Below are positions 38,260-46,770 of a DNA stretch of 64,000 nucleotides, piece by piece. The stretch is from Chloroflexi bacterium TSY (GTDB lineage: Bacteria; Chloroflexota; Anaerolineae; Caldilineales; Caldilineaceae). The stretch spans positions 3,688-67,687 of the forward strand of contig JAHBNG010000078.1 in the NCBI GenBank assembly GCA_019217005.1. Direction: 5' to 3'. The notes below the pieces were generated by a model. It saw nothing but the letters and a program-made list of their open reading frames with translations, was not told where the DNA came from and ran no database searches. Position numbers and translations under genes: made by a program. Positions within the stretch are counted from its first letter, which is position 1, and each line of letters starts with the position of its first letter.

Positions 38260-39493
38260 CTGTTTTGTCAGATAAGTTATAATACGGTAAACTCTGCCAG
38301 AAAGTGACTAAAAAAACGAGGAGGCAGAGAGAAATGAAGCAAGTATATAAAGTTAAACTAAGTGATAAAGACAGAAATGAATTAAGGCGAATAACGGCAA
38401 AAGGAAAAGAGAACGTAAGAAAGATAAGAAGGGCACATATTCTGCTCTTGTCAGATGGAGGAAAAACAGACAGAGAAATCATGGAACGAGTGGGAGTGAC
38501 GCGAGCAACGGTGGTGCGAATCCGCAAAAGATATGTGACGGAAGGGCTAACCAAAGCCCTAGAAGAGAGGCCAAGAAGCGGACGACCAGTCGAGATTAGT
38601 AACGAAGCCAGAGCCAAAATCACGGCACTAGCGTGTACGAAAGGACCAGATGGGCGAAGCCGATGGACTTTAAGGCTGCTAGCAACCACAGCGGTTGAGT
38701 TAAAGTTTGTGGAAGACATTTCGCATGAAACCGTGAGTGAAATTCTGAAAAAAACGAACTGAAACCCCATTTGAAGGTGCAGTGGTGTATCGGAAAGTTA
38801 ACACCTACATACTTGTGGCACATGGAACAAATCTTGGACCTCTATGCACAGCCCTATGACCCCAAGAATCCTCTCTGGTGGGTGTTACGATGAAAAACCT
38901 TGTCAGCTCTTGGGCGATACAATCGTGCCGATTGAGATGAAACCAGGCAAGAAATGGCGCTATGATCATCACTATGAACGCAAGGGCATCTGTTACATCT
39001 TGATTGCTTACCAGCCACACACTGGACAGCGGGTTGTTCAGATTACCGAACGGCGCAGAGGCCAAGAGTATGCTCGCTTCATGCATGATCTCAAAACGAA
39101 ACACAATCCTGATGCCGATTCATTACAGATTGTTCAGGATAATCTCAACATTCATTCACCCAGTTCCTTCTACACCATCTTTTCGCCTGAGGAAGCTTTC
39201 GCTCTGGCTCAGCACTTTCAGATGGTTTATACCCCCGTCAACGGGAGTTGGCTTAATATGGTTGAAATTGAACTCTCGGTTATCACTCGCCAAGTTCTTG
39301 ATCGCCGCATTGATTCCAAAGAGCTTCTTGAGACTGTTGTCCTTGCTCTTGTCAACGAGCGCAATGAACAATCCGCTACCATTCAATGGCAATTTACCCC
39401 CGCTCTCGCTCGCCAGAAGTTCCAGCGTTTCTATCCTGTTTTGGATACCGATTCTGATGACCAACCTGTATCATAACTTATCTGACAAAACAC
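38260..39493 (+). mobile_element. IS630-family insertion sequence
   Basis: Terminal inverted repeats TGTTTTGTCAGATAAGTTAT (38261-38280) and its complement (39473-39492), flanked by the TA duplication (38258-38259, 39494-39495) typical of IS630/Tc1. Inserted in codon 13 of the RAYT gene. Confidence 0.93.
38334..39476 (+). pseudogene. IS630-family transposase, frameshifted
   Basis: ORF A from ATG 38334 (GAGGAGG upstream) to 38762 holds the helix-turn-helix part (ILLLSDGGKTDREIMERVGV, RPRSGRPVEIS). ORF B continues LKPHLKVQWCIGKL in the frame entered at an A7 slip site (38750-38757 area), which could be programmed frameshifting. A second break follows LYAQPYDPKNPLW, where four extra bases near 38880 precede CYDEKP; this one looks like real damage. 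DDE residues lie in CYDEKP, IVQDNLN and VEIELSV. Stop at 39476. Confidence 0.85.
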
Positions 39494-39943
39494 TACTACC
39501 ATATGTATAATCGCGGTGCGGGCAAGCAGTCGATCTTTTACGAAGATGAGAACTATCGATACTTGCTGCGTTTGATGAAAGCTGTTGCCAAGGAGTGTCA
39601 GATTTCCTTTATCGCCTACTGTTTGTTGCCCAACCATTACCATTGGTTTGTGCGGCAAAAGAGCGTAATTGAGGCTGGTGTTCTACCCAAACGAGTCTTT
39701 GGCAGCTATGTTCAGTCTTTCAATCGGCGCTACGACCGGAGAGGAACACTCTTCGAAGGGCGCGTTGAGATTAAGCTCGTTGATGAGGATCGCTACGTCC
39801 GCCATCTTTGCCGGTATATTCACGCTAATCCAGTGAAACATGGCATTGCTTTGGCACCCGACCTTTGGCCCTATTCCAACTATCTGGAATGGATTGCCAA
39901 ACGCAATGGTACGCTGGTTGACCGGAATTTCATCGACCAGTGG

Positions 39944-40098
39944 GGGGTGGTTCATTTTAGGCGGACAATTAGGTTTACATTTTTGCAAAGAGAAAAGATG
40001 TTTATATTTTCTAATTTGAGCCATGCTCAGGCAGAAAATGACCTCATATAGATTTTTGTCTATGTATCAAAAGTGTAAACCTAATTCTGAACCACCCC
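39944..40098 (+). repeat. 155-bp MITE, copy 3 (inside RAYT gene)
   Basis: Same ends and length as the other two copies, more diverged inside; 8-bp duplication ACCAGTGG (39936-39943, 40099-40106). Confidence 0.93.
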
Positions 40099-40311
40099 AC
40101 CAGTGGTTTCCACAACCCGATGAGTACAAACAATCTGTAATCGAGCTATTGCGCGGTCAGGCGCGTATCCCGTCAGGATTCATCGACTATTTGGAGAGCG
40201 TTCCGTGAAGCTTTCTGGAATAATCGGTCACCCTAACATGCGCTTACCCAGACTGGAAGGCGCTAGAGTCTGCACGTTATTGGTCAGAGATTGTTCGTCT
40301 CATTTTGTGAT

Positions 40312-40383
40312 GGCACGGGGTCGAGACCTTTCCGGAAGAGGTCAGGCAGCTGATGAATTGCGAGACTATTCTTGACCTCTTCC
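40312..40383. repeat. REP palindrome, left part, target of IS110
   Basis: GGCACGGGGTCGAGACC then CCTTTCCGGAAGAGGTCA pairing with TGACCTCTTCC (40373-40383). The right arm is cut at 40383 and resumes at 42000 (TCCGGGAAG), on the other side of the IS110 element. Confidence 0.8.
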
Positions 40384-40459
40384 TGTTAGGTAATATAGGA
40401 AAGGGAGATAAAATAAGGGAAGGCAAAAGCAAGGAAAGCCGAAACTTATTGGACTCTCG

Positions 40460-40575
40460 ACCTGGCAAAAAGGACCAACCTCTTCGAGCGGTGCGACCGC
40501 CCTTCCCGGACAGTCCGCCAGGTCGACGCCGTGCAACGTCGAAAGCGTGCAGCACCTCGAGTGCCATAACAGGAA
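40460..40575 (+). ncRNA. candidate IS110 bridge RNA
   Basis: Left non-coding end of the element. Target-binding loop: ACCTGGC/GCCAGGT (40460-40466, 40517-40523) and GGAC/GTCC form the outer stem; ACCTCTTC (40478-40485) equals the left target half; GCGGT/ACCGC is the inner hairpin; CTTCCCGGA (40502-40510) is complementary to the right target half TCCGGGAAG. Donor-binding loop: AAAGCGTG (40542-40549) equals the element's right end (41992-41999); hairpin GCAC/GTGC; TAACAGGAA (40567-40575) is complementary to the left junction TTCCTGTTA (40380-40388). All four guides therefore match. RNA ends are not known. Confidence 0.82.
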
Positions 40576-40633
40576 AACGGAAAACAGCGTCCAAAGTTGA
40601 GGAGCTCAGGCGATACGGGAGAGGAGGTCCAAG

Positions 40634-41856
40634 ATGAAAGTGAAAATGGGAATCGACTGGAGTGAAAAGAAACATGATGTGATGATGTTGGATGAGACAG
40701 GACGAGCGCTGGGCTATGCGCAGATAGAGCATAGCCAGAAGGGATTTCGCCAAATTGAAGAAATGAGAAAGAAGACAGGAGCGAGCCATGATGAAGTGAC
40801 AGTGGGACTGGAAACAGCGCATAATTTGCTGATTGATTATCTCTGGTCGAGCGGGTACAAGAATGTCTATGTGGTGCCGCCGAATGTGGTGAACAAGAGT
40901 CGGGAGCGCTATAGTCAAAGTGGTGCGCATAATGATAAGAGTGATGCCTATGTGATAGCAGATTTGTTGCGGACCGATGTCCATCGATTTTATCCTTGGT
41001 CACCTGGCAGTGAATTACTCCAGCAGATGCGAGTGGTCAGCAGTGCCACACAATACTGGACCAAAGAGACTGTGGCCTTATCCAACCGTCTGCGCGCTTG
41101 CCTGTTGCGTTACCATCCGGCGCTGCTTGAGGTCTTCAGCAACTGGCCTTCTCGGATTGCCTGCCACCTGGTTCTGACCTATCCAACGCCAGAGCATGTG
41201 CGCAACTCCACCTATGAAGGCTTCCAAGAGTTTCTCAAGCAGCACCGACATACGCAACCCCGTAAATGGGTCACTTGTTATGATAAGTTAACCGCCACTT
41301 ATCCCACATCAGCTCCTGCATTTGTGCCAGCGTATCAACGAGAAGCTCTTCAGCTGGCTGAATGTCTTTTTGCTTGCACTGCGCTATGAACAAGAGACCC
41401 TTGACCAGTTACAGTCACTTTTTCTGCAACATCCGGATCAGCATATCTTTGCTTCTTTACCTGGTGCTGGCCAGCTTTTAGCTCCCAGTCTTCTGGTCAA
41501 GTTTGGCGAAGACAGGAAACGCTTTCCCTCTCCCATGAGCCTTCAGTCTCTGGCGGGAACCTGTCCTGTCACCAAACAAAGTGGCAAAGTCAGAACCGTT
41601 CATTTCCGCAGAGCTTGCGATCACGACTTTCGTTATTTTACTCAGCAATTTGCTCGCTGCTCCCGCAAAGAGTCTTCTTGGGCCGCTGCTTTTTACACCG
41701 CCGCTCGCCAACGCGGTCTCAAAAAAGAGTCATGCTGATCGCACTCTCGCTAATCGCTGGATTTGCATCATTTGGAAATTGTGGCAAGACAAGAAACCTT
41801 ATGATGAATCTTTCCATTTGCAGCAACGAGCCCATCGTCGCCAACCTATCGCTTAA
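40634..41856 (+). pseudogene. IS110-family recombinase, two frameshifts
   Basis: Start ATG 40634 after GAGGAGG. N-terminal RuvC-like DEDD domain: MGIDWSEKKHDVM, VGLETAHNLL, NDKSDAYVIADLL. C-terminal serine domain: FASLPGAGQLLAP, LAGTCPVTKQSGK. The frame changes near 41375 (a TTTTT run) from LAECLF to LALRYEQETL, and near 41722 (an AAAAAA run) from QRGL to KKSHADRTLANRW, ending at 41856. Both sites are homopolymers, so sequencing error or recent slippage are both possible; otherwise full length. Confidence 0.85.
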
Positions 41857-41999
41857 TTGCTTCTAATTTTTTACTATGTATCGCCTTTGGGTTCCTTGCC
41901 TTTGTCCTCATCTATATGTTGACATAACACGCTGCTGGTTCTCTCTATCAGTTCTTCTTCAACGCGCCCTTTTGGAACTGCCATTACATACAAAGCGTG

Positions 42000-42224
42000 T
42001 CCGGGAAGTTCGGGTCATCGTTGTCCGCGGTTCATGGTGAAGGTGTGTGTTGAATGATTGACGGGAGAAGTTGCATTTTGAGTATAAACGATTCAGACCT
42101 TGGTGAATGTTCCGGGGACTTTGGGAGGCGAAAACCCATCGCCATTGAGAAGGTCCCCGGCACGTCTGTCCTTCTTTAAACAATTACTTTATGTCAAATT
42201 TTATAATGGCCGGAGCGTATCTAC
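42000..42224. repeat. REP right part and a second palindrome
   Basis: TCCGGGAAGTTCGGGTCATCG continues the REP unit broken by the IS110 (first 19 bases quoted loosely; compare 38133-38150). Farther on, CCGGGGAC (42112-42119) and GTCCCCGG (42153-42160) form a perfect 8-bp inverted repeat of the common REP type. No gene is supported between the IS110 and chlI. Confidence 0.65.
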
Positions 42225-43346
42225 ATGCATGATAGTGCCCGAAGCGATTCTCACGCCCCCAGAGCACAAGGGGCCAAACAAAATCGACATCGGTATCCTT
42301 TTACTGCCCTCGTTGGTCAGGAGCAAATGCAGTTGGCTCTTCTGCTCAACGCCATCAATCCCGCCATCGGTGGCGTTCTGATTCGGGGTGAGAAGGGCAC
42401 GGCCAAGTCGACCGCGGCGCGAGCGTTGGCGGGATTGTTGCCAGCCGATGAGGCTGGCGCGTTGCAGATAGAGGTACACAATGCGACTGGCGTGGAACAG
42501 TGTGAGATCCCCGTTGCGTTTGATGCATCGCCATTTGTGGAATTGCCGCTTGGTGCGACCGATGATCGAATAAGTGGGACGCTTGACATCGAAGCCGCAC
42601 TCCAGGCAGGACAACTTAGTTTTGAACCCGGACTGCTGGCGCGCGCACATGGCGGCTTACTCTACGTGGACGAGGTCAACTTACTGGCAGATCATCTGGT
42701 GGATCTCTTGCTGGATGCAGCCGCATCTGGTATCAATACGGTGGAGCGGGAAGGAGTTAGCGTGAGCCATCCAGCCCGGTTCATTCTGGTGGGCACGATG
42801 AACCCAGAGGAAGGTGAATTGCGCCCACAGTTACTCGACCGCTTTGGGTTGGCCGTGGATGTGACGGGGCCAACGGACGTTGTACAACGGACGGAAGTCG
42901 TGCGCCGTCGGATCGCGTATGAAGCTGACCCGCTTACATTCGCCGTCCAATATGCGGAGTTAGAGGCAGATTTGGCGGAGCGGATCAATCGCGCGCGGTT
43001 GCTTCTGCCACGAGTAACAGTGGCAGATGAGATGCTTGCTCTGATCAGTCACGTCTGCGTGGGGAGCGGTGTTGATGGGTTGCGGGCCGATATTACGATG
43101 TATAAGACTGCTTCAACGCTGGCTGCCTGGGAAGCTCGGACGCACGTGACAATTGAGGATATACGACGAGCTGCCGAGTTGGCACTGCCTCACCGGCGAC
43201 GACGGCAGCCGTTTGAAGAGCCAGGGTTAGACCAGCAACAGTTGGAGGATCTGATTCAGCAGCATACGCCCCCTCAATACAGTCAAGAACGTCAGTCGCG
43301 GGAGAGAAATGAAGAGAACCAGCAACCAACTGAGGAGGGTGAGTGA
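42225..43346 (+). CDS. magnesium-chelatase-type AAA ATPase subunit I (ChlI/BchI)
   Basis: 373 residues. AAA+ motor of class I metal chelatases: YPFTALVGQEQMQLAL, VLIRGEKGTAKSTAARALAG Walker A, GLLYVDEVNLLADHLVDLLLD Walker B region (core LLYVDEVNLL), LVGTMNPEEGELRPQLLDRF. No chlorophyll genes are visible, so with CobN at 27.9-32.5 kb it most likely drives cobalt insertion, as in organisms lacking CobS/CobT chelatase subunits. The C-terminus is a Gln/Glu-rich tail overlapping the next gene by 38 bases. Confidence 0.88.
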   Translation: MHDSARSDSHAPRAQGAKQNRHRYPFTALVGQEQMQLALLLNAINPAIGGVLIRGEKGTAKSTAARALAGLLPADEAGALQIEVHNATGVEQCEIPVAFDASPFVELPLGATDDRISGTLDIEAALQAGQLSFEPGLLARAHGGLLYVDEVNLLADHLVDLLLDAAASGINTVEREGVSVSHPARFILVGTMNPEEGELRPQLLDRFGLAVDVTGPTDVVQRTEVVRRRIAYEADPLTFAVQYAELEADLAERINRARLLLPRVTVADEMLALISHVCVGSGVDGLRADITMYKTASTLAAWEARTHVTIEDIRRAAELALPHRRRRQPFEEPGLDQQQLEDLIQQHTPPQYSQERQSRERNEENQQPTEEGE

Positions 43347-44283
43347 GTGCCCTGAATCGTCAGAAAGTCCTCTCTCGGAGCAAACTTTTGCCCCGGGAAA
43401 AGCTGTTCCCATCGCCCTGACACAACCACCTCACCAGCCACGAAAGCCCTTATCGCCACCACCAACTCCACGCGGCAAACGTCTTGCGCACGATGATGTG
43501 GGCCAGAATGGTTATTATGTACGAGCCGCAAAGCCACAAGGGGTCGTTCGTGATATTGCGCTTGGTGCGACATTGCGTGCGGCAGCATTGCGTTACGCAG
43601 CATCGTTTGCCCATCGGTTGTCTTGGTTTCCAGAGGATAGTGCCACCGAGCAACAAGCGGGGCTCCTGCCAAGCTTTCAAATTCGAGCAGTCGATCTACA
43701 TGTCAAGGTACGACGTCAGCCTCAGGGCCAGCTGATTCTATTTGTGGTCGATTCTTCGGGTTCAATGGCAGCACGCAAACGGATGGTCGCTGTCAAGGAG
43801 GTGATTGTGGGGCTTTTGCTTGATGCTTATCAGAAACGCGAGTTGGTTGGCATGATTGCATTTCGTGGTCAACAGGCACAGTTACTTGTGCCGCCGACCA
43901 ATTCTGTTGAGACAGCAGAACGTCAGTTGCGTCACCTCCCCACAGGTGGGCGTACTCCTCTTGGTGTTGCCCTGCAATTGGCCGATCAAGTCTTGGCGAG
44001 TTATCTACGGCGCCAAAGCGCGCTGCGCCCCCTCCTGGTTTTGGTCACAGATGGACGATCCAATGCCGGATTCTCCCCTCTAACAGTTGCCCACTCTCTG
44101 GTTCAGCAGAAAATTCCAACGCTTGTGCTGGACAGCGAACAAGGATATGTCAAATTGGGCTTGGCTCGACGGTTAGCAGATGTCCTAGGTGCTCACTATG
44201 CCCAGCTCGATGATGTAAGCGTCGATGGAATCCGCCGGCAGCTCTCTGGCCAGACGCATGTTGTGTCCGCGAAGGATAGATGA
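43309..44283 (+). CDS. VWA-domain chelatase subunit (ChlD/BchD C-terminal type)
   Basis: 324 residues. A Pro-rich N-terminal segment (to about residue 60) leads to a von Willebrand A domain with the MIDAS signature FVVDSSGSMAARKRM, then FRGQQAQLLVPPT, LPTGGRTPLGVAL and LVLVTDGRSNAG. It lacks the AAA part found in full ChlD, so ChlI (overlapping gene) and this protein together form the ATPase side of the chelatase. Partner of CobN by inference. Start ATG 43309 lies inside the end of chlI, indicating coupling. Confidence 0.85.
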   Translation: MKRTSNQLRRVSECPESSESPLSEQTFAPGKAVPIALTQPPHQPRKPLSPPPTPRGKRLAHDDVGQNGYYVRAAKPQGVVRDIALGATLRAAALRYAASFAHRLSWFPEDSATEQQAGLLPSFQIRAVDLHVKVRRQPQGQLILFVVDSSGSMAARKRMVAVKEVIVGLLLDAYQKRELVGMIAFRGQQAQLLVPPTNSVETAERQLRHLPTGGRTPLGVALQLADQVLASYLRRQSALRPLLVLVTDGRSNAGFSPLTVAHSLVQQKIPTLVLDSEQGYVKLGLARRLADVLGAHYAQLDDVSVDGIRRQLSGQTHVVSAKDR

Positions 44284-44320
44284 TCAATGATTGTAGCGAG
44301 CACAGAAAGGAACAGGTAAT

Positions 44321-44689
44321 ATGGCAACAATCAGCTCAACGAAATATGTGATCGCCGTAAACGATCTCATGAAATCCGCCGAATATTATCGAGACGTACT
44401 TGGCTTTACAATCCAGGAGATTGGGGACGACGGCTGGCGATTCTTGGTCAAGGATGCCTGCACGATCATGGCGGGACATTGCCCCGATGCGATTCCGCCG
44501 AAGGAACTGGGCGATCATTCATATTTTGCGTACATCGATGTGGATGGTATTGACGAGTATTTTGAGCAGGTTCAAGCCAATGGTGGAAATGTGTTGCAGA
44601 AATTGGCCGATAAGCCGTGGGGAATGCGGGAATTTGCGATCGAAACAATAGATGGACATCGAATTATGTTCGGATGTCCTATACCTTAG
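44321..44689 (+). CDS. VOC (glyoxalase/bleomycin-resistance) family protein
   Basis: 122 residues; AGGAACAGG precedes ATG. Small VOC fold with two beta-alpha-beta-beta-beta units: KYVIAVNDLMKSAEYYRDVLGF, SYFAYIDVDGIDEYFEQV, and GMREFAIETIDGHRIMFG. A metal-dependent small-molecule enzyme or binding protein; substrate unknown. Monocistronic, followed by repeats. Confidence 0.85.
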   Translation: MATISSTKYVIAVNDLMKSAEYYRDVLGFTIQEIGDDGWRFLVKDACTIMAGHCPDAIPPKELGDHSYFAYIDVDGIDEYFEQVQANGGNVLQKLADKPWGMREFAIETIDGHRIMFGCPIP

Positions 44690-44703
44690 AAAGTAAAAGT
44701 TAT

Positions 44704-44807
44704 TTAGGCCATTCCAGAAAATTAATTACCCATAAAGACCAACATGTTTGCCTGGAATGGCTTTGGCTTTTCCTGATGGAGTGGACACTTCATTTTCTGG
44801 AAAAGCC
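44704..44807. repeat. about 105-bp interspersed repeat, copy 1
   Basis: Begins TTAGGCCATTCCAGAAAA, has AATTACCCATAAAGA and TGGAATGGCTTTGGCTTTTCC inside, ends TTTTCTGGAAAAGCC. A second copy is at 61207-61313. Confidence 0.8.
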
Positions 44808-44812
44808 GAATG

Positions 44813-44873
44813 ATCCACGAGGGGCACGAAGTCACACAAAGGATTCTCCTCCGTCTTCGTGTCCTTCGTGGAT
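44813..44873. repeat. palindromic repeat
   Basis: ATCCACGA...GGCACGAAG pairs with CTTCGTGTCC...TTCGTGGAT. A common bacterial interspersed palindrome; compare 6724-6793. Confidence 0.6.
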
Positions 44874-44948
44874 GGCGGATACGCCCGCCTTGTAATCAAT
44901 CGACCATTCTAAACTGATATCACTTTAGGCGAATCCAATTTTTAAACT

Positions 44949-45018
44949 ATCCACAGAGTGACAAGATTGACTGGATAATTTCTCTTAAAAATCTCGTTAA
45001 TCCTGTCCATCTGTGGAT
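44949..45018. repeat. palindromic repeat
   Basis: ATCCACAGAGTGACAAGATT pairs with AATCCTGTCCATCTGTGGAT (perfect over the outer 9 bp). Single arms of the same sequence precede cobO (26695) and cobN (27829). The 350-base gap 44690-45039 holds only repeats. Confidence 0.6.
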
Positions 45019-45039
45019 CATTAATTATCTGGAATAGCC

Positions 45040-45567
45040 TTAGAACTGATATCCTTTGCCACCTTGTAGCCCCTTCAAGCACGAAATTTCACCTGTATGC
45101 CATGTAACGTTGTTGAGCAAGATGGAGGAAATCTGACCGAGCGTATATTTCCCTAACCCAATTCCCGTGAGATCGACTTCTCGTCCAAGATCTTCATCTG
45201 TAAGCGTCGCAAAGTACTTATCAGTGGCAGCATAGACGGCCTGACCATATGCACGTGCTGCGTCCAAATCAACCTTTACCCGCCGTCCCCATTCACCCCA
45301 TTGGTTGCCCTGGGGAGCAGGTTCGCTCAACCCTGTCTTGTCTGCCCATGAGGATGCCATCAATGGTGCACCGCCTTGGAGCGCGCCATTGAATAGCCCA
45401 TCTTCAGAGACCAGAATATGGGCATAGGTCGCCCCCAATGGATTGGCCGTACCGGCTGGTATCCAATGCGCCTGCTCGGAGGTCACACCTTTCATCGTAC
45501 CTTCCAAAACATCATGAGCGCCTTTGTATTGGGCACGAAGTAATTTGACTGCACTATTACTAGACAT
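45040..45567 (-). CDS. DinB-family protein
   Basis: 175 residues from ATG 45567, chosen because AAGGAG lies six bases upstream; an upstream ATG at 45615 has none. Four-helix bundle of the DinB/YfiT type with the metal histidines probably in ATYAHILVSEDG and NNVTWHTGEIS. Members include thiol-dependent enzymes and unknowns. Downstream of the ArsR/AHSA1 pair on the same strand, separated by about 155 bases. Confidence 0.78.
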   Translation of the reverse strand: MSSNSAVKLLRAQYKGAHDVLEGTMKGVTSEQAHWIPAGTANPLGATYAHILVSEDGLFNGALQGGAPLMASSWADKTGLSEPAPQGNQWGEWGRRVKVDLDAARAYGQAVYAATDKYFATLTDEDLGREVDLTGIGLGKYTLGQISSILLNNVTWHTGEISCLKGLQGGKGYQF

Positions 45568-45721
45568 ACGTTGCTCCTTTTTCACTTTCCATTTGTTGAT
45601 ATTGATTACCTTCATTTGAGTAATCGCTATATGTTAGGTCGCCCCAGAAATCAAGCATACATGACAATAAGCGTTGCGTGTTACGTATACCAATCGGATT
45701 AATGGTTCTACATATGTATAC

Positions 45722-46189
45722 TTATTTTTCTGGATTCGCCTTAGCCAACAATACACTTAGCCGATCCAATGTCCCATTCCAACCCCATTTGTGGCTGTCG
45801 CGCTCTTCGTCATTCGCAAATCGTTCGTGTGTGAGAATAACTTCTGTCTCGGTTGGGGTCAATTGATTGAACTCAACAGTGACAAGCATTTCTCTGGGAT
45901 CTTCCGCTCCTTCCCATCCCCAGGTAAAGGAAAGTTTTTCGGGGGGATCAACTGCTTCATATTTTCCTTGCACAATATGGGCATTATCACCTGCAATCAT
46001 GCTGATGCGATAGCTCCCTCCAACCCGCAGATCAAATTCGTCTACCTGACTAATATGTTTTTCGGTGGGATGAAACCACTTTGCCAAGAGCTCGGGTTTT
46101 GTCCAGGCTTGATAGACACGATCTCGAGAAGCATTGAATGTTCGACTCATTTTCAGGCTCGTTGGCGCTTTGGTCATGACTGCATTCAT
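45722..46189 (-). CDS. AHSA1/SRPBCC domain protein
   Basis: 155 residues. START-like ligand-binding fold of the AHSA1 group: SRTFNASRDRVYQAWTKPE, LAKWFHPTEKH, GGSYRISMIAG and VTVEFNQLTPTETEVILTHERF. Gene lies 24 bases after an ArsR-type regulator on the same strand, the very common regulator plus AHSA1 pair. Ligand unknown. Confidence 0.88.
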   Translation of the reverse strand: MNAVMTKAPTSLKMSRTFNASRDRVYQAWTKPELLAKWFHPTEKHISQVDEFDLRVGGSYRISMIAGDNAHIVQGKYEAVDPPEKLSFTWGWEGAEDPREMLVTVEFNQLTPTETEVILTHERFANDEERDSHKWGWNGTLDRLSVLLAKANPEK

Positions 46190-46213
46190 GAAATTTTCTC
46201 CCGTCGTTTTGAA

Positions 46214-46621
46214 TTAATCCGGCAAATTTGAGGGGGACAGCTTCGGCTTTTGGCTATCAGACTCATCAGACTCATCCAGAAACTCTTCCAACGCGTCAAA
46301 GCGCTCTTCCCAAAACATCCGATAAAACTCTAGCCATTCCGCTGCATCTTCTAGCGGTTTCGGCACCAAATGGCAATATCGAATTCGTCCTTCCTTTTGC
46401 TGACGCAGAAGTCCCGCCCGTTCTAAGACACGCAAATGCTTGGATATCGCGGGCATTGAAACTGAAAACTGTGCAGCAAGGTCTGAGACCGTTATTGGTC
46501 CTTGGGTTAGATTCTTGAGAATGGCGCGTCGAGTCGCATGGGCCAAGGCGGAAAAGACCTGGTCAATCTGAACGCTATGCTCTGTATGTGACTCTGTTTC
46601 TATTACAAGATGGTTAACCAT
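46214..46621 (-). CDS. ArsR-family transcriptional regulator
   Basis: 135 residues from ATG 46621 (longer upstream starts are unlikely, as that region is AT-rich promoter-like). Winged helix-turn-helix: QVFSALAHATRRAILKNL, VSDLAAQFSVSMPAISKHLRVL, RAGLLRQQKEGRIRYCHLV. No metal-binding cysteine pair is seen, so it is of the SdpR-like type that controls an adjacent AHSA1 gene. A palindrome over the start codon suggests autoregulation. Confidence 0.88.
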   Translation of the reverse strand: MVNHLVIETESHTEHSVQIDQVFSALAHATRRAILKNLTQGPITVSDLAAQFSVSMPAISKHLRVLERAGLLRQQKEGRIRYCHLVPKPLEDAAEWLEFYRMFWEERFDALEEFLDESDESDSQKPKLSPSNLPD

Positions 46622-46630
46622 GTAGTTAAA
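46612..46630 (-). promoter_or_regulatory. candidate ArsR operator over its own start
   Basis: On the reverse strand TTTAACTACATGGTTAACC: inverted TTAAC/GTTAA around the ATG, overlapping the palindrome GGTTAACC. Position fits autorepression. Confidence 0.45.
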
Positions 46631-46770
46631 TATATCAGAACACACGTTCTTTGTCAAGTCAAAAAAGTAAAAATTCCAAAAAGCGATCCGTTGAATCAAT
46701 CTTCTCGCATACTGGACAGAGCATACCAGTCGATCCAAAACGTATCTGACGCCCCATACATCAGCGTCCG

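Larger units (their letters stand above)
38222..40208 (+). pseudogene. REP-associated tyrosine transposase (RAYT), doubly interrupted
   Basis: Y1 transposase of the IS200-like/RAYT group. Start ATG 38222 reads MPKRNIKYTPGCY, then breaks at the IS630 insertion; resumes at 39496 with YHMYNRGAGKQSIF, HYHWFV (the HUH-type motif), RRGTLFEGR and YIHANPVKHG; breaks again at the 155-bp MITE; and ends QPDEYKQSVIELLRG to the stop at 40208. Removing 38260-39495 and 39944-40106 leaves 588 bases, 195 aa, in one frame. Flanked by REP palindromes it would have mobilised. Confidence 0.92.
40384..41999 (+). mobile_element. IS110-family element inserted in a REP unit
   Basis: Boundaries come from the broken REP sequence: GACCTCT-TCC-TGTTAGG on the left and AAAGCGTG-TCC-GGGAAG on the right, with TCC as shared core. 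No terminal inverted repeats, as usual for IS110. Uninterrupted target would read GACCTCTTCCGGGAAG, matching the intact REP at 38127-38142 except for two bases. Confidence 0.85.

Noticed and set aside
38304..39493. IS630 transposase as an active two-frame gene
   Set aside because: The A7 slip could be programmed, but a four-base insertion near 38880 adds a second break with no slip site.
42100..42381. Short forward frame before chlI
   Set aside because: It runs over the REP-like palindrome into chlI in another frame and has no family similarity.
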